Of a stretch of 64,000 bases of DNA, positions 25,505 to 35,343 are shown piece after piece. Source of the stretch: Neorhizobium alkalisoli (GTDB lineage Bacteria > Pseudomonadota > Alphaproteobacteria > Rhizobiales > Rhizobiaceae); contig NZ_PVBN01000018.1 in the NCBI RefSeq assembly GCF_002968635.1, positions 1 to 64,000 of the forward strand. Direction: 5' to 3'. The notes beneath the pieces are model-generated. The model ran no database searches, was not told the origin of the DNA, and worked only from the letters and a program-made list of their open reading frames with translations. Within the stretch, counting starts at the first letter, position 1. Each line of letters begins with the position of its first letter. The translations under genes were made by a program, and so were the position numbers.

Positions 25505-26690
25505 ATTAAAACCGCTTCCCAACGGTTCGGCACCATTACCTGCCCGACAGAAGTGGTTCCTCGAACGTGGCCGACGCACACTGGGCCGCGCGCCGGATTG
25601 TGACTGGCAGGTACCTGAAGATCAACGTTCTGTTTCAAAGGTGCATTGTGTCATCGAGCGCGACAGTCAGGGTTATCTACTCCGTGATCGAAGCGCCAAC
25701 GGATCCAAAGTCGACGGCGTCGTTGTTCACGAAGGCGAAGTGGCGCGGCTGACGGATCAGTCCCGTCTGGAGCTTGGCAACCTCGCCTTCCTGGTCGAAA
25801 TCTCCGGCCGGAAGGACGAGGCAATGGAGGATCCCGCCGCCGACCTCACTGTCAGCGACGAACCGCTGACCATATCCGCCATCCTCGCCGACATCGCGCC
25901 AGGCGGGAGCATCGCCACCGGTATCCTGGGGGAACGGGCCGCGGACGAATGGGCGGCCTCCATACCCGGCTCCAAGGAAAACAAGGCGGTCTCTCGGCAG
26001 GTCGAGATCGGCTGGAGCGGTCCGCCTGAAATCCAATCCGCCTTAAAGATCATTCCCGACGACTGGCTTTCCGATCTTAATTCTTCCTCCGACTACGGCA
26101 GCCAGATCGAACATGGTGCAGCGACGCGCGTGGCGGTACCGATTGGCTCCGCCCGAACGGTGCCGGTGCCGGATATCGCCGAGTATGACCCGCCATCGGC
26201 AGCGCTCGACGACTTGCCGCCCGCTTCACCGGTCTTCCAGAACGACATTGGAGAAAGGTTGGAGCCCCTTCTCGGCAGGTTGGAGGAAACGATTGAGGAC
26301 GCATTTGCGCTTCTTGGTCTGAACGCTCCACCGCGTCAGTCTGAATCCGCATTTCCCGAGCAAAACCCACATGAGACGGTGACCAACCGCCTGGAGATGC
26401 TGCTCGGGCAGCAACTCAAGCTCAATTTTGCGCTGCGGGCACTCGTGCACGAAGCAGGCAGGACCTTGGAGCCCAGGGTTCTCGAAGCGCGGGTCGACGC
26501 CGGTGGAAGAGGCCTCGCCTGGAACCGCGGCCGGCAATACTGGCAAGCTTATAGGGCGCAATTCGACAAGAACGGCAAAACGCTGTCGATCCTGGAGCTC
26601 TTCCAGGATGCGATGGCGCACGCCTCGGGCAGAGCCGCTGGCGTGCCCTCAGGAACTGAGAAGGAAGAAGGTATACGGCATGAGGAATGA
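25494..26690 (+). CDS. fha: Fha (ImpI) forkhead-associated T6SS regulator
   Basis: A 398-residue protein. The N-terminal FHA domain spans roughly residues 20-105, with G-R-A-P-D-C-D-W-Q-V, S-V-S-K-V-H-C and R-S-A-N-G-S-K-V-D-G supplying the phosphothreonine pocket residues. The rest is acidic, Pro-rich and poorly conserved, with a final helical region (about residues 290-370) that resembles the C-terminal domain of T6SS FHA proteins. In Agrobacterium, Fha recognises TssL phosphorylated by PpkA. ATG 25494 has GGAGG upstream and overlaps tssG by 11 bases. Its last 11 bases overlap tssK. Confidence 0.9.
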   Translation: MRLELKPLPNGSAPLPARQKWFLERGRRTLGRAPDCDWQVPEDQRSVSKVHCVIERDSQGYLLRDRSANGSKVDGVVVHEGEVARLTDQSRLELGNLAFLVEISGRKDEAMEDPAADLTVSDEPLTISAILADIAPGGSIATGILGERAADEWAASIPGSKENKAVSRQVEIGWSGPPEIQSALKIIPDDWLSDLNSSSDYGSQIEHGAATRVAVPIGSARTVPVPDIAEYDPPSAALDDLPPASPVFQNDIGERLEPLLGRLEETIEDAFALLGLNAPPRQSESAFPEQNPHETVTNRLEMLLGQQLKLNFALRALVHEAGRTLEPRVLEARVDAGGRGLAWNRGRQYWQAYRAQFDKNGKTLSILELFQDAMAHASGRAAGVPSGTEKEEGIRHEE

Positions 26691-28020
26691 GAACAGGGTA
26701 GCCTGGAGCGAAGGCATGTTCCTTCGCGTGCAGCATTTCCAGCAGGCGGACCGGTGGACCGAACGGCTGGTACGTACAAGCACGCGCGGCCTCTCCCCCT
26801 ATCCATGGGGCGTTCTTGAAATCGGCATCGACCGCAGCGCACTGGCAGTCGGCCATTTCGCTCTGTCCAACCTGCGCGGCATTCTTCCGGACGGCACCCC
26901 CTTCGAAGCTCCGATCGATACCGACCTGCCGCCGCCGCTCGAACTGGACGAGAGCGTCAGGAATTCCATCATCTACCTCGCGCTTCCGGCCAGGCAACCG
27001 GGCAAGGCAAACGTTGCTCTGAATGGCGGGGCGACGCTCAACAGCGTGCGGTTCGTGGCCTCGCACTACGAGGCGCCGGATGCCAATGTCGAGACTGATT
27101 TCATGGCCCCGATCGATGTCGGACGCCTCAAATTACGCTACCTCAAAAGCGGAGATGAACTCGCTGGCTACGAACTCGTCGGTCTTGCCCGCGTGATCGA
27201 AGTGCGTTCCGACCGGGCCGTCGTTCTCGATCCGGAATATATCGCCCCGAGCCTCAACTGCGCGGCGGAAGCGCGGTTGGCGGAACTGATGACCGAGCTT
27301 CTCGGCATCGTGCGCCACCGTGCCGAAGCGATCGCCGAACGGATCGGCGATCCGACGATCCGAGGCACGGCGGAAGTCGGTGATTATTTCCTGCTGCAGA
27401 TCCTCAACCGTGCCGATCCGATGCTCAAGCATCTCCTGGCCAATGCGACGCGCATCCATCCGATCGAGTTCTACGAGACATGCATTCAACTGGCCGGAGA
27501 ACTGGCTACCTTCACCACCGAACGCAAGCGTGCCACGGATTTTCCGCCTTATCGACACGAGGACCTGAAGGCGACCTTCGCTGCGGTTTTCGACGACCTT
27601 CGGGCCTCGCTTTCGGCTGTATTGGAGCAGGCTGCCGTTGCCATCGAGCTTGCCGAACGCCGGCATGGCGTGCGGGTCGGAACCATCAACGATCGTTCGC
27701 TGCTCAAGGATGCCGGTTTCGTGCTGGCAGTGCGGGCGGAGATGTCGGCCGAGGAGGTTCGGCGCAAGCTGCCGGCTCAGATTAAAGTCGGTCCGGTCGA
27801 GCGCATCGCCGATCTCGTCAACGTCGCGCTGCCAGGCATTCCGGTCCAGCCGCTGCCCGTGTTGCCACGCCAGCTGCCCTATCGGGCCGGCACCATCTAT
27901 TTCGAACTCGACACCAAGAATCCGCTCTGGAAACAACTCGATACATCAAGCGCCATCGCCTTGCATCTTGCTGGCGATTTTCCTGGCCTTGAAATGGAAC
28001 TGTGGGCCCTTAGAGAATGA
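26680..28020 (+). CDS. tssK: TssK (ImpJ) baseplate connector
   Basis: A 446-residue TssK. The start R-V-A-W-S-E-G-M-F-L-R-V-Q-H-F-Q-Q is the family signature. The middle has F-Y-E-T-C-I-Q-L-A-G-E-L-A-T-F and the end F-E-L-D-T-K-N-P-L-W-K-Q-L. TssK trimers join the TssEFG wedge to the TssL/TssM membrane complex. ATG 26680 has AAGGAAGAAG upstream. The frame is open further upstream inside fha, but without homology. The stop overlaps tssL as ATGA. Confidence 0.95.
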   Translation: MRNENRVAWSEGMFLRVQHFQQADRWTERLVRTSTRGLSPYPWGVLEIGIDRSALAVGHFALSNLRGILPDGTPFEAPIDTDLPPPLELDESVRNSIIYLALPARQPGKANVALNGGATLNSVRFVASHYEAPDANVETDFMAPIDVGRLKLRYLKSGDELAGYELVGLARVIEVRSDRAVVLDPEYIAPSLNCAAEARLAELMTELLGIVRHRAEAIAERIGDPTIRGTAEVGDYFLLQILNRADPMLKHLLANATRIHPIEFYETCIQLAGELATFTTERKRATDFPPYRHEDLKATFAAVFDDLRASLSAVLEQAAVAIELAERRHGVRVGTINDRSLLKDAGFVLAVRAEMSAEEVRRKLPAQIKVGPVERIADLVNVALPGIPVQPLPVLPRQLPYRAGTIYFELDTKNPLWKQLDTSSAIALHLAGDFPGLEMELWALRE

Positions 28021-29564
28021 AGAACGAACCCGCATCTTCGTGGCAGAACCTGCCGACCGTCGTCGAACTCACTGACGATGGCATCAAGAAAAAACAATCC
28101 GCCCGCAAGATGGCGGAAATGCTGGACGACATTTTGGAGTTTCCGGACAACGCCGCGGGAAACAACGCCGAGCGGCCGAGCTCCAAGAATGGCTGGTCCG
28201 TGGAATCGTTGCTTCTTGATTTCAGGTTCGGTGGAGAGGAAGTGCCGACGCTTGTCCGCTCGGCAGCCCCGCTGCTCAACCTTGCGCACGCTCTGCGCTA
28301 CAGTGATAATCAACCGGATATCGATGAGCTTCGGCGGCTTTCCGTCCAAGCCGTCAACCGATACGAGCGCGATCTCGCGAGCGCCAGGATCAGTCCTGAA
28401 CGCGCCCGCGCTGCGCATTACGTCGTCTGTGCGACCGTCGATGACGTGATCCTCAGCAAACCCTGGGGTGTGCGCGCGGGTTGGGCGCGCTCCGGTCTGG
28501 TTTCGACATTCCATATGGACGTGACCGGCGGCGACCGCGTGTTCGACCTATTGGATCATTTCCACCAGAGCCCCGGCGCCAACCAGGACCTGCTGCTGCT
28601 CATCTATCTCTGCCTGTCGCTTGCATTCGAAGGTCGCACCCGTGTTTCGCCACGTGGCAACCTGGAACTCGGCCGTATCCGCGACAGTCTCTACAAAACG
28701 CTCCTCGGTCAGTTCGGCGTTTTCGAACGCGAACTTTCCCCACATTGGAAGGGCGTTTCTGCCCGCCACAAGCCGCTGCGAACTGTTGCTGCTCTTTGGA
28801 CCCTTCTTTCCGTGCTCGCGCTCGTCTTTGCGCTTGGTTATCTCTTCTTCACGCTCTCACTCAACAGAGCCTCAGACGGAACGTTTCAGCGTCTTGCGAG
28901 CCTCCCGCCGCGCCAGCCGCCGAGCGTATTGATCACCACGCCTGAACCAGACCCACAGCCCGGTCCAGCGGCGGCGAAGCCCGTGCCTGAACCACCGGTT
29001 GAAGCACCACCGGCGCAGACACAGCCGATACCGACCCGGCTCGACAACCTGCTCGCCTTCCTTCAGCCGGAGGTCGACAAAAAGCTCGTCACTCTCTCGG
29101 ATTCAAACGGCCGGCTTCTGGTGCGCATAAACAATTCCGGCCTGTTCGATATCGGCAGCGCTGAGGTCAGCGACAAGTTCCACGACCTGCTGCAGAGAAT
29201 TGGTGGCGCGCTCGCGGCTGAAAATTTCCGGGCCGTCGTTGTCGGTTACACGGACAATGTGCCGATCCGCACGATACAGTTCCCCTCGAACTGGCATCTG
29301 TCGGAAGCACGCGCCAAGGCCGTGGGGCAGATACTGAGTTCCTTCACCGGTCCTGAGGCGATCCTCACCGAAGGCCGGGCGGATAGCGACCCCATCGCCG
29401 ACAACAGCACGGCGGAAGGTCGTGAGATGAACCGCCGCACGGAGATCCTGGTCCTGACCAACCCGTCCGAGCGGCTGAATGATACCAGCCTCAGGGTTCC
29501 GCCCATTCAGTCGGAACGACAGGAGGCGCCCGCGGGCGCGACCACAGGAGGCGCGTCAAGATGA
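28017..29564 (+). CDS. tssL: TssL (ImpK) with C-terminal OmpA-like peptidoglycan-binding domain
   Basis: A 515-residue evolved TssL. The DotU-type cytosolic domain occupies about residues 60-240 (A-A-P-L-L-N-L-A-H-A-L-R-Y, W-x-x-S-G-L-V-S-T-F-H-M, F-F/H-x-x-L-D-H-F-H). One membrane helix near 258-282 (T-V-A-A-L-W-T-L-L-S-V-L-A-L-V-F) follows. A Pro-rich linker (about 300-345) then leads to a periplasmic OmpA/MotB domain with V-V-V-G-Y-T-D-N-V-P-I-R, L-S-E-A-R-A-K-A-V and N-R-R-T-E-I-L-V. It anchors the membrane complex to the cell wall. In Agrobacterium TssL is the PpkA substrate; the equivalent threonine cannot be picked out here with confidence. Confidence 0.94.
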   Translation: MKNEPASSWQNLPTVVELTDDGIKKKQSARKMAEMLDDILEFPDNAAGNNAERPSSKNGWSVESLLLDFRFGGEEVPTLVRSAAPLLNLAHALRYSDNQPDIDELRRLSVQAVNRYERDLASARISPERARAAHYVVCATVDDVILSKPWGVRAGWARSGLVSTFHMDVTGGDRVFDLLDHFHQSPGANQDLLLLIYLCLSLAFEGRTRVSPRGNLELGRIRDSLYKTLLGQFGVFERELSPHWKGVSARHKPLRTVAALWTLLSVLALVFALGYLFFTLSLNRASDGTFQRLASLPPRQPPSVLITTPEPDPQPGPAAAKPVPEPPVEAPPAQTQPIPTRLDNLLAFLQPEVDKKLVTLSDSNGRLLVRINNSGLFDIGSAEVSDKFHDLLQRIGGALAAENFRAVVVGYTDNVPIRTIQFPSNWHLSEARAKAVGQILSSFTGPEAILTEGRADSDPIADNSTAEGREMNRRTEILVLTNPSERLNDTSLRVPPIQSERQEAPAGATTGGASR

Positions 29565-32500
29565 ACCCCTTAAGCCTCTTTTATTCGCTTCGTTCCTATG
29601 TGGAGGCCTATGCCGGTCTCCTCGGGCGGCGTTTCATCACCATCATCTGGGTGGCTGCCATTTGTGTGGTCATCTGGTTCTACGGCCATCTCGCCGCCTA
29701 CGGGGACTTCAAGCCGCTCGCGGGCGCAAACGCCCGCCTCACGCTGATCGGCGTCATCATCGCCGGCTGGCTCGCATATCTCGCCTATACCATCATCCGC
29801 GATCGGCGCCGCGACAAGCGGCTCGTCGAAGGAATAGAACAGGATGCCGCGGCTGAGGCTGCAGCCAGCCAGCAGGCGGAAGTCGGCGAGATCCATAGCC
29901 GCCTTAAGGAAGCCCTGCAGCTCCTCCGCCGCATTACCCGGAAGCGTTTCGGCTATATATATGAACTCCCCTGGTATGTAATCTTCGGAGCACCCGGCTC
30001 CGGCAAGACCACTGCTCTTACCAATTCCGGACTCAAATTTCCGCTTGGCGACGCCCTTGGAAGCAATTCCATCCAGGGTATAGGAGGCACGCGTCATTGC
30101 AACTGGTGGTTTGCTGATGAGGCTATTCTGATCGATACCGCCGGTCGGTACACGACCCAGGACGATCTCAACGGTACGGCCAAGGCGGGTTGGGAGGGTT
30201 TCCTCGGACTGCTGCGCAAGTATCGTCCCTCCCAGCCGGTTAACGGAGCACTGGTGACGCTTTCCGTCGGAGACCTGCTCACGCGCGATGCCGAAGCACA
30301 GCGCGAGGAGATCCGGATCATTCGCCAGCGGCTTTCGGAACTGGACGAATTTTTGCACGCACGCGTTCCGGTCTACCTGGTGCTCACAAAAGTCGATCTT
30401 CTCACCGGTTTCGTCGAGTTTTTCGATGGGTTCAACAAAAGCGACCGTGAGCAGGTCTGGGGAACAACCTTCGGCTTGGAGGAGAGTTACAAGGCCACCA
30501 CCCTGCCCGATCGTTTCCTCGAAGAGTTTGCAATGCTGCAGGAACGCGTCGGCGCCATGCTGATAGAACGTCTGCAGCAGGAGCCTAACCCGGAATTTCG
30601 AGGCCGAATTTTCCGCTTTCCTGCTGAACTCGCCTCGCTGAAGGAACGCCTCCACGAGGTTATGACGGAGCTTTGTTTCGGTTCCAAGTTGATCGAACCG
30701 CCCCTGTTGCGGGGGATCTACTTTGCCTCCGGTACGCAAACGCAAGCCGTGGCCTCAGCACCCGCCCCACGCTCGCGCCGAAGCTATTTTCTATCGCGCC
30801 TCTTCAAGGATGTGATTTTCGACGAAGCTTCGCTTGTCGCTCGCGACAAACGGTTGTCGGGTCGACAGGTTCTGTTCCGCCGCGCGGCCTATGCCTGCGC
30901 AATCGCAGTGCTCGCCGTGGTTCTGACGAGCTGGACAGCAACCTATTTCCAGAACACCTCGGCGCTCGCTAGCGCTGAACAGCGTATCGACGCTTATGAG
31001 CAACTCGTACGGGACGTGCCGGTGCGCGAGGTCGCCGACACGGATTTCCTGCGCGTGCTGCCGGCGCTAGACAACCTGGCCGCAGTGACGACGGACTTCT
31101 CCAAAGCGCGCGTCTGGCCGCTGAGTTTCGGCCTCGACCAGGAAAGCAAAGTTTCAGGCCGACAACGCGATGCCTATCAGCGGGCCTTGAATGCACTCCT
31201 GCTGCCACGCATCCTGGTTCAGCTCCAAAAGGAGATGACGGAGACGACCGAAGTCGCCAAAGTGTTCGATGCACTCAAACTCTATGGCATGCTCGGCGGT
31301 CTCGGGCAGATGGATTCCGCCTTCGTCGCCGCCGAAGTAGAAGACATGTTCATGGCCTTGTATCCCGGTGAAGGACGTGCGTTTGCCCGGCAAGCCCTTA
31401 TTGCTCACGCCACTGCGATGGCCCAGGGCTCACTGCCGCCGATCGAACTCGATAGTGCCTTGATCGCCAAGGCCCGGGACACCATCCGCTCGCAAAGCAT
31501 CGCTACCCGTGCCTATGATATTCTTGCAGACTACCAGCAGGCGCGTGCCCTTCCGGCCTGGGCTCCCGCCAATGCGCTTGGCCCCGTAGGTGAACGGGCT
31601 TTCGAACGGAGCTCTCGCACCCCCTTGAACGAAGGTATTCCAGGCTTCTTCTCCAGTGCCGGATATCGTCTGGTCGTCCTGCCGAGAATCACCGAGGCCG
31701 CCCGCGAGGCGCTTGATGAGCACTGGGTGCGAGGCGCCGTCAATCCTGCTGGCGCCACTGTCGACACCATCAGCCAAGCGGCTCTGCAACTTTATTTCGG
31801 CAGTTTTCAGCAACGCTGGTCTTCCCTGCTCACCGACATCCGGGTGAAGCCGTCCCAGACCATCGCCGATGCGGCCGAAACCACCCGTATCCTGGCAAGC
31901 GAGCCAAGTCCGGTGGAAGCGATCGTCAAGTCGATCGTCGCCGCCACGGATTTGCGCACTCCCGGTACTGAGGTCGCCTCCGCGGCTGATGTTCGCCTTC
32001 CCGCCTCCACAACGGCACTTGCCGGTGCAGCGAATGCACCGGATCTTTTCGGTTCCCTCCGCGAGGCTCTCGAACCACCTGCAGGTCAGACATCCGTTGC
32101 AGATCAGACGGACAAGCCGAAATCCCGGATTGCGATGGTGGGCCCGGTTTTGCAGAAAGTTCATGAGCAACTGTCACGCGCCACCACTTCCACGGCCGAA
32201 GTGGCAAAGGTTTTTGATGTCGACAGCCAGCTTACCAATGCCAATCAGGACCTCCTGCAGCACGCTCGCCGACTTCCCGCGCCCGTCGATACCTGGATAG
32301 CCGGGGTTGCAGCCGATGTCGGCTCTCTCGCCGTCAAATCCGCTCGCACCCGCATCGACGATGCCTGGGCAATCGAGGGGGCGGGCTTCTGCTCCAATGT
32401 GGTCAACGGTCGGTATCCGTTCGACCGCGAATCTCCGCGCGACGTGGCGATGAGCGACTTCGTTCGGTTGTTCGGACCGGAAGGCCTGTTCAAGACATTC

Positions 32501-33040
32501 TTCAACGAGAAACTGGCAGCCTTCGTGGATACCGCATCGACTCCCTGGGGGTGGAAGGGCACCTTCGGTGCATCCAGTATCCCGAGCGAAGCGATTGCTC
32601 AGTTCGAGAATGCCGACAAGATCAGCCGGGCTTTCTTTCCGGCAGGCAGCGAAAACCCGGCAGTCACCATCAACATCAAGCCCGTCTCTCTGTCGAAAGA
32701 GGCCAACGCGGTGATGCTGGAGATCGAGGGACAGCGGGTGGTTTATTTCCATGGGCCTATCCAATCCAAATCGATTGTCTGGCCGTCTACCGAAGCGAGC
32801 AATGTCTCGCGGCTCGCTTTCCAGCCTGGAGGTTGGCAACAGGCACTGACGCAAAACGGCGACTGGTCGCCCTTCCGACTTTTCGACGACGCCAATATCA
32901 CCCTGCAGGGCGACGACCTCTTCCGCGCCAAGTTTCAGCAGAATGGCCAGTTGGCGGAGTTCGACGTTCAGTTCGGCTCTGTACTGAACCCATTCCGGCT
33001 GGAGGCGCTCAGCGCCTTCTCGTGTCCCACCCAGTTCTGA
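29561..33040 (+). CDS. tssM: TssM (ImpL/IcmF) inner-membrane ATP-binding protein
   Basis: A 1159-residue IcmF-family protein. Two membrane helices lie near residues 27-45 and 59-78, and a third near 441-465. The cytosolic loop carries the Walker A motif GAPGSGKT at 143-150, a D-T-A-G-R-Y segment, and V-L-T-K-V-D-L-L. The large periplasmic part contains the IcmF-related and DUF1215-type regions, ending in a beta-rich C-terminal domain. With TssL it makes the trans-envelope complex. The start overlaps the tssL stop as ATGA, and the next gene follows after ten bases. No tssJ is present. Confidence 0.95.
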   Translation: MNPLSLFYSLRSYVEAYAGLLGRRFITIIWVAAICVVIWFYGHLAAYGDFKPLAGANARLTLIGVIIAGWLAYLAYTIIRDRRRDKRLVEGIEQDAAAEAAASQQAEVGEIHSRLKEALQLLRRITRKRFGYIYELPWYVIFGAPGSGKTTALTNSGLKFPLGDALGSNSIQGIGGTRHCNWWFADEAILIDTAGRYTTQDDLNGTAKAGWEGFLGLLRKYRPSQPVNGALVTLSVGDLLTRDAEAQREEIRIIRQRLSELDEFLHARVPVYLVLTKVDLLTGFVEFFDGFNKSDREQVWGTTFGLEESYKATTLPDRFLEEFAMLQERVGAMLIERLQQEPNPEFRGRIFRFPAELASLKERLHEVMTELCFGSKLIEPPLLRGIYFASGTQTQAVASAPAPRSRRSYFLSRLFKDVIFDEASLVARDKRLSGRQVLFRRAAYACAIAVLAVVLTSWTATYFQNTSALASAEQRIDAYEQLVRDVPVREVADTDFLRVLPALDNLAAVTTDFSKARVWPLSFGLDQESKVSGRQRDAYQRALNALLLPRILVQLQKEMTETTEVAKVFDALKLYGMLGGLGQMDSAFVAAEVEDMFMALYPGEGRAFARQALIAHATAMAQGSLPPIELDSALIAKARDTIRSQSIATRAYDILADYQQARALPAWAPANALGPVGERAFERSSRTPLNEGIPGFFSSAGYRLVVLPRITEAAREALDEHWVRGAVNPAGATVDTISQAALQLYFGSFQQRWSSLLTDIRVKPSQTIADAAETTRILASEPSPVEAIVKSIVAATDLRTPGTEVASAADVRLPASTTALAGAANAPDLFGSLREALEPPAGQTSVADQTDKPKSRIAMVGPVLQKVHEQLSRATTSTAEVAKVFDVDSQLTNANQDLLQHARRLPAPVDTWIAGVAADVGSLAVKSARTRIDDAWAIEGAGFCSNVVNGRYPFDRESPRDVAMSDFVRLFGPEGLFKTFFNEKLAAFVDTASTPWGWKGTFGASSIPSEAIAQFENADKISRAFFPAGSENPAVTINIKPVSLSKEANAVMLEIEGQRVVYFHGPIQSKSIVWPSTEASNVSRLAFQPGGWQQALTQNGDWSPFRLFDDANITLQGDDLFRAKFQQNGQLAEFDVQFGSVLNPFRLEALSAFSCPTQF

Positions 33041-33050
33041 TCGCTTCGCC

Positions 33051-34433
33051 ATGAACGAACACGCAACCCTCGATCAGACAATGACGGAAGCCGACCGGAT
33101 CGGCTTTTTCGGCAAGCTGCCGACTCATGGCGATTTCGTCTCGACAGGGCTGAGCCGAAACGTCCAAGGCGCCCTCGACAACTGGCTGCAGGGAGGCCTC
33201 CAGGCCATGCAACAGGAGCTCGGGGAGGAATGGGAGCGCCGGTTCCGCTCGATGTCCGCCTGGCGCTTCATCATCGAACGCGGCCTTTGGGGTCCGGCAA
33301 CGCTTGCAGGTGTGATCGTCCCGAGCGCCGACCGGGTCGGGCGCAGCTTTCCGCTGGTTATCGCGGCCCAGCTTCACGGTTTCGCCGACCACCCTCGCCG
33401 GCTTTATCTGGACGCGACGTGGTTCACCGCCTCGGAAGCGATCGCGGAAACCATCGCCACGCGCGATTTCGATATCGGTCACTTCACAGCGAGCCTTAAG
33501 CGGCTCAGAAACCCGCGGCCAGCCGACGCCGACGAAGGTGAGGTCGACTCAAATCACATCTCCCCGCGGGGAACGCTTTGGTGGCGGATCGACCGGGAAG
33601 ACCGCCGCGCGAAAGGCTTTCGTACCGATGGAGCGCCTCAACCCGCGCACTTCCCGAAGCTGTTGGGCGACGCCGCCGCCGTGGCGCCTCCGCCACCGGA
33701 CGCTCCACCTGTGAACATTGGCGTGCATAAACCCGTTCTTCGGGGGGAACAGCACCGTGTTCTAAACCTCACCCACAGCTATGCCAGTCATCCCGGAACA
33801 CGGCTCGCGCTGAACGCAGATTCACTGCTTGTTTCGCGAAGCCCATCGATCTTTGCGGTCGCAGATGGCGTTGGCGATGACAGCGGCGCGGCGGAGGCCG
33901 GACGCGTTGTGACCAATGTGCTGAGAGAAGTCGCCCCGCGGGAGACGATGGAGGCTCTCGTGCAGGAGATCAAAGGTAAACTTGGTCGCGCTCACGGCCT
34001 TCTGCAGTCGGCCCACTTTTCATCGGAGCGTGAACCAGCCTCGGCGAGTGTCGTGGTGTTGGCAAGCTCTCAGGATCGTTTCGCGCTGTTTTGGGCAGGC
34101 GACGCGCGATGCTATCTTCTTCGTGACGGCATGATGCGTTGTCTGACCCGGGATCACGCCGAGGTCGGACTGAAGCGCAGGCTCTCCCGCGGCGTAGGCA
34201 TCAGGGGCCAGCTCAGCCCTGAACTGAGTTCGGACAAGCTGCTTTCGGGCGATCGCTTTTTACTGTGCAGCAATCCTCTTGCGCGCGTCCTGCCGGAACG
34301 GACCATCGCCGAAGTTCTGCTCTCCGTAAGCCTTGATGAGGTGGCCGCGGTTCTCGCTCAAGAGGGACTGATTGCCAACTGCCGTGAGAATATCAGCGCC
34401 ATTGTAATCGATGCACAGACCGATGACCGTTGA
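33051..34433 (+). CDS. TagF (ImpM)-PppA fusion: T6SS repressor domain plus PP2C phosphatase
   Basis: A 460-residue two-domain protein. Residues about 18-220 are TagF: G-F-F-G-K-L-P-T-H-G-D-F-V followed by W-x-x-G-L-Q-A-M-Q and F-R-S-M-S-A-W-R-F. Residues about 240-458 are a PP2C-type phosphatase, with F-A-V-A-D-G-V-G-D near 265, W-A-G-D-A-R-C-Y-L-L near 347, and E-N-I-S-A-I-V-I-D at the end. In Pseudomonas these are separate proteins that restrain firing; the fusion is known from Agrobacterium. It opposes the kinase encoded next door. It overlaps ppkA by 23 bases. Confidence 0.92.
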   Translation: MNEHATLDQTMTEADRIGFFGKLPTHGDFVSTGLSRNVQGALDNWLQGGLQAMQQELGEEWERRFRSMSAWRFIIERGLWGPATLAGVIVPSADRVGRSFPLVIAAQLHGFADHPRRLYLDATWFTASEAIAETIATRDFDIGHFTASLKRLRNPRPADADEGEVDSNHISPRGTLWWRIDREDRRAKGFRTDGAPQPAHFPKLLGDAAAVAPPPPDAPPVNIGVHKPVLRGEQHRVLNLTHSYASHPGTRLALNADSLLVSRSPSIFAVADGVGDDSGAAEAGRVVTNVLREVAPRETMEALVQEIKGKLGRAHGLLQSAHFSSEREPASASVVVLASSQDRFALFWAGDARCYLLRDGMMRCLTRDHAEVGLKRRLSRGVGIRGQLSPELSSDKLLSGDRFLLCSNPLARVLPERTIAEVLLSVSLDEVAAVLAQEGLIANCRENISAIVIDAQTDDR

Positions 34434-35340
34434 CGCACCGAAAGGCGATCTCGAAGAGGTCGCGCGTCGATTCTCCCACCTATGGCACGCCCTCACCAGC
34501 GGTGAAAAAGGGGCCCATTCTGACGATCTCAGAGCAATGCTTGTGGATCGCGTTCGTGATGCATTGGATCGCGGTGCCGATAAGCTGGATAGCTCAGACA
34601 AGAACATCATAGCCAACACTTTTGTGTTGGAGGCTTTGGTCCATCGCGGCGTTGCGACGGATGTCTTTCGCACCCGTCACCGGGATCTCGGCACGTTCCA
34701 TGCGATAAAGATGCTTCGTGCAGACCATGCCCACGACCCGGTAGCGCGTAAACTTCTGTTGCGCGAAGCGCAAATCGGAATGGCGCTCTGTCATCCTCAC
34801 CTTGCCGCAACCCAGGCGGTGTTGCGACTTTCCGATGGACGGCCCGCACTTGTCACCGAATGGCTCGATTGCCGCATCGCAGGGCTTTTACCGGGATCGC
34901 TTTCGATCAAGGATGTGACGACGATCATGGTTGCGTTGCTTTCGGCAATCGCCGCCGTGCATGCCGTAGGTTTTGTCCACTGCGACCTGTCGCCGTCAAA
35001 CCTCCTTTACGGAGACGGTTTTCGGGATATCAAGATCGTCGATTTTGGAATTGCACTGGAAATCGGCCGCAGGCATAGCGAGCTCGATATTGCCTTCGCC
35101 GGCCAACCGGATTTCGCCTCCCCAGAACAAATGGCCGGAGAGATCGTGGATGCACGCTCGGACCTCTACGCCGCTGGGCTTTTGCTGTCGCTGCTTCTGC
35201 GGCATTGCCGGGAAACGGGCGAGAAGGCAGAAGAATTAAAAACTCTCGCAATCCGATTGTCGCAGCGGCGTCCGCAAGACAGGCCCGAAAATGCGAAGGC
35301 CGCCTTGCATCTGCTCGGCGGCCTAAATGGCTCTGAATAA
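34411..35340 (+). CDS. ppkA: PpkA (ImpN) Ser/Thr protein kinase
   Basis: A 309-residue cytosolic kinase. The ATP lysine is in A-I-K at residue 100, the catalytic loop is H-C-D-L-S-P-S-N at 190-197 (HCD in place of HRD), and D-F-G is at 211-213 with a substitute APE motif S-P-E-Q near 237-240. The first 70 residues are helical and not part of the kinase fold. Unlike Pseudomonas PpkA it has no transmembrane helix or periplasmic sensor domain. It should phosphorylate TssL or Fha and switch on assembly. An ATG at 34423 is an alternative start. Its stop is three bases from that of the convergent lipoprotein gene. Confidence 0.92.
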   Translation: MHRPMTVDAPKGDLEEVARRFSHLWHALTSGEKGAHSDDLRAMLVDRVRDALDRGADKLDSSDKNIIANTFVLEALVHRGVATDVFRTRHRDLGTFHAIKMLRADHAHDPVARKLLLREAQIGMALCHPHLAATQAVLRLSDGRPALVTEWLDCRIAGLLPGSLSIKDVTTIMVALLSAIAAVHAVGFVHCDLSPSNLLYGDGFRDIKIVDFGIALEIGRRHSELDIAFAGQPDFASPEQMAGEIVDARSDLYAAGLLLSLLLRHCRETGEKAEELKTLAIRLSQRRPQDRPENAKAALHLLGGLNGSE

Positions 35341-35343
35341 TAC

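Noticed and set aside
32174..33052. 292-codon minus-strand frame inside tssM
   Set aside because: It overlaps fully the coding 3' part of tssM and has no recognisable motif.
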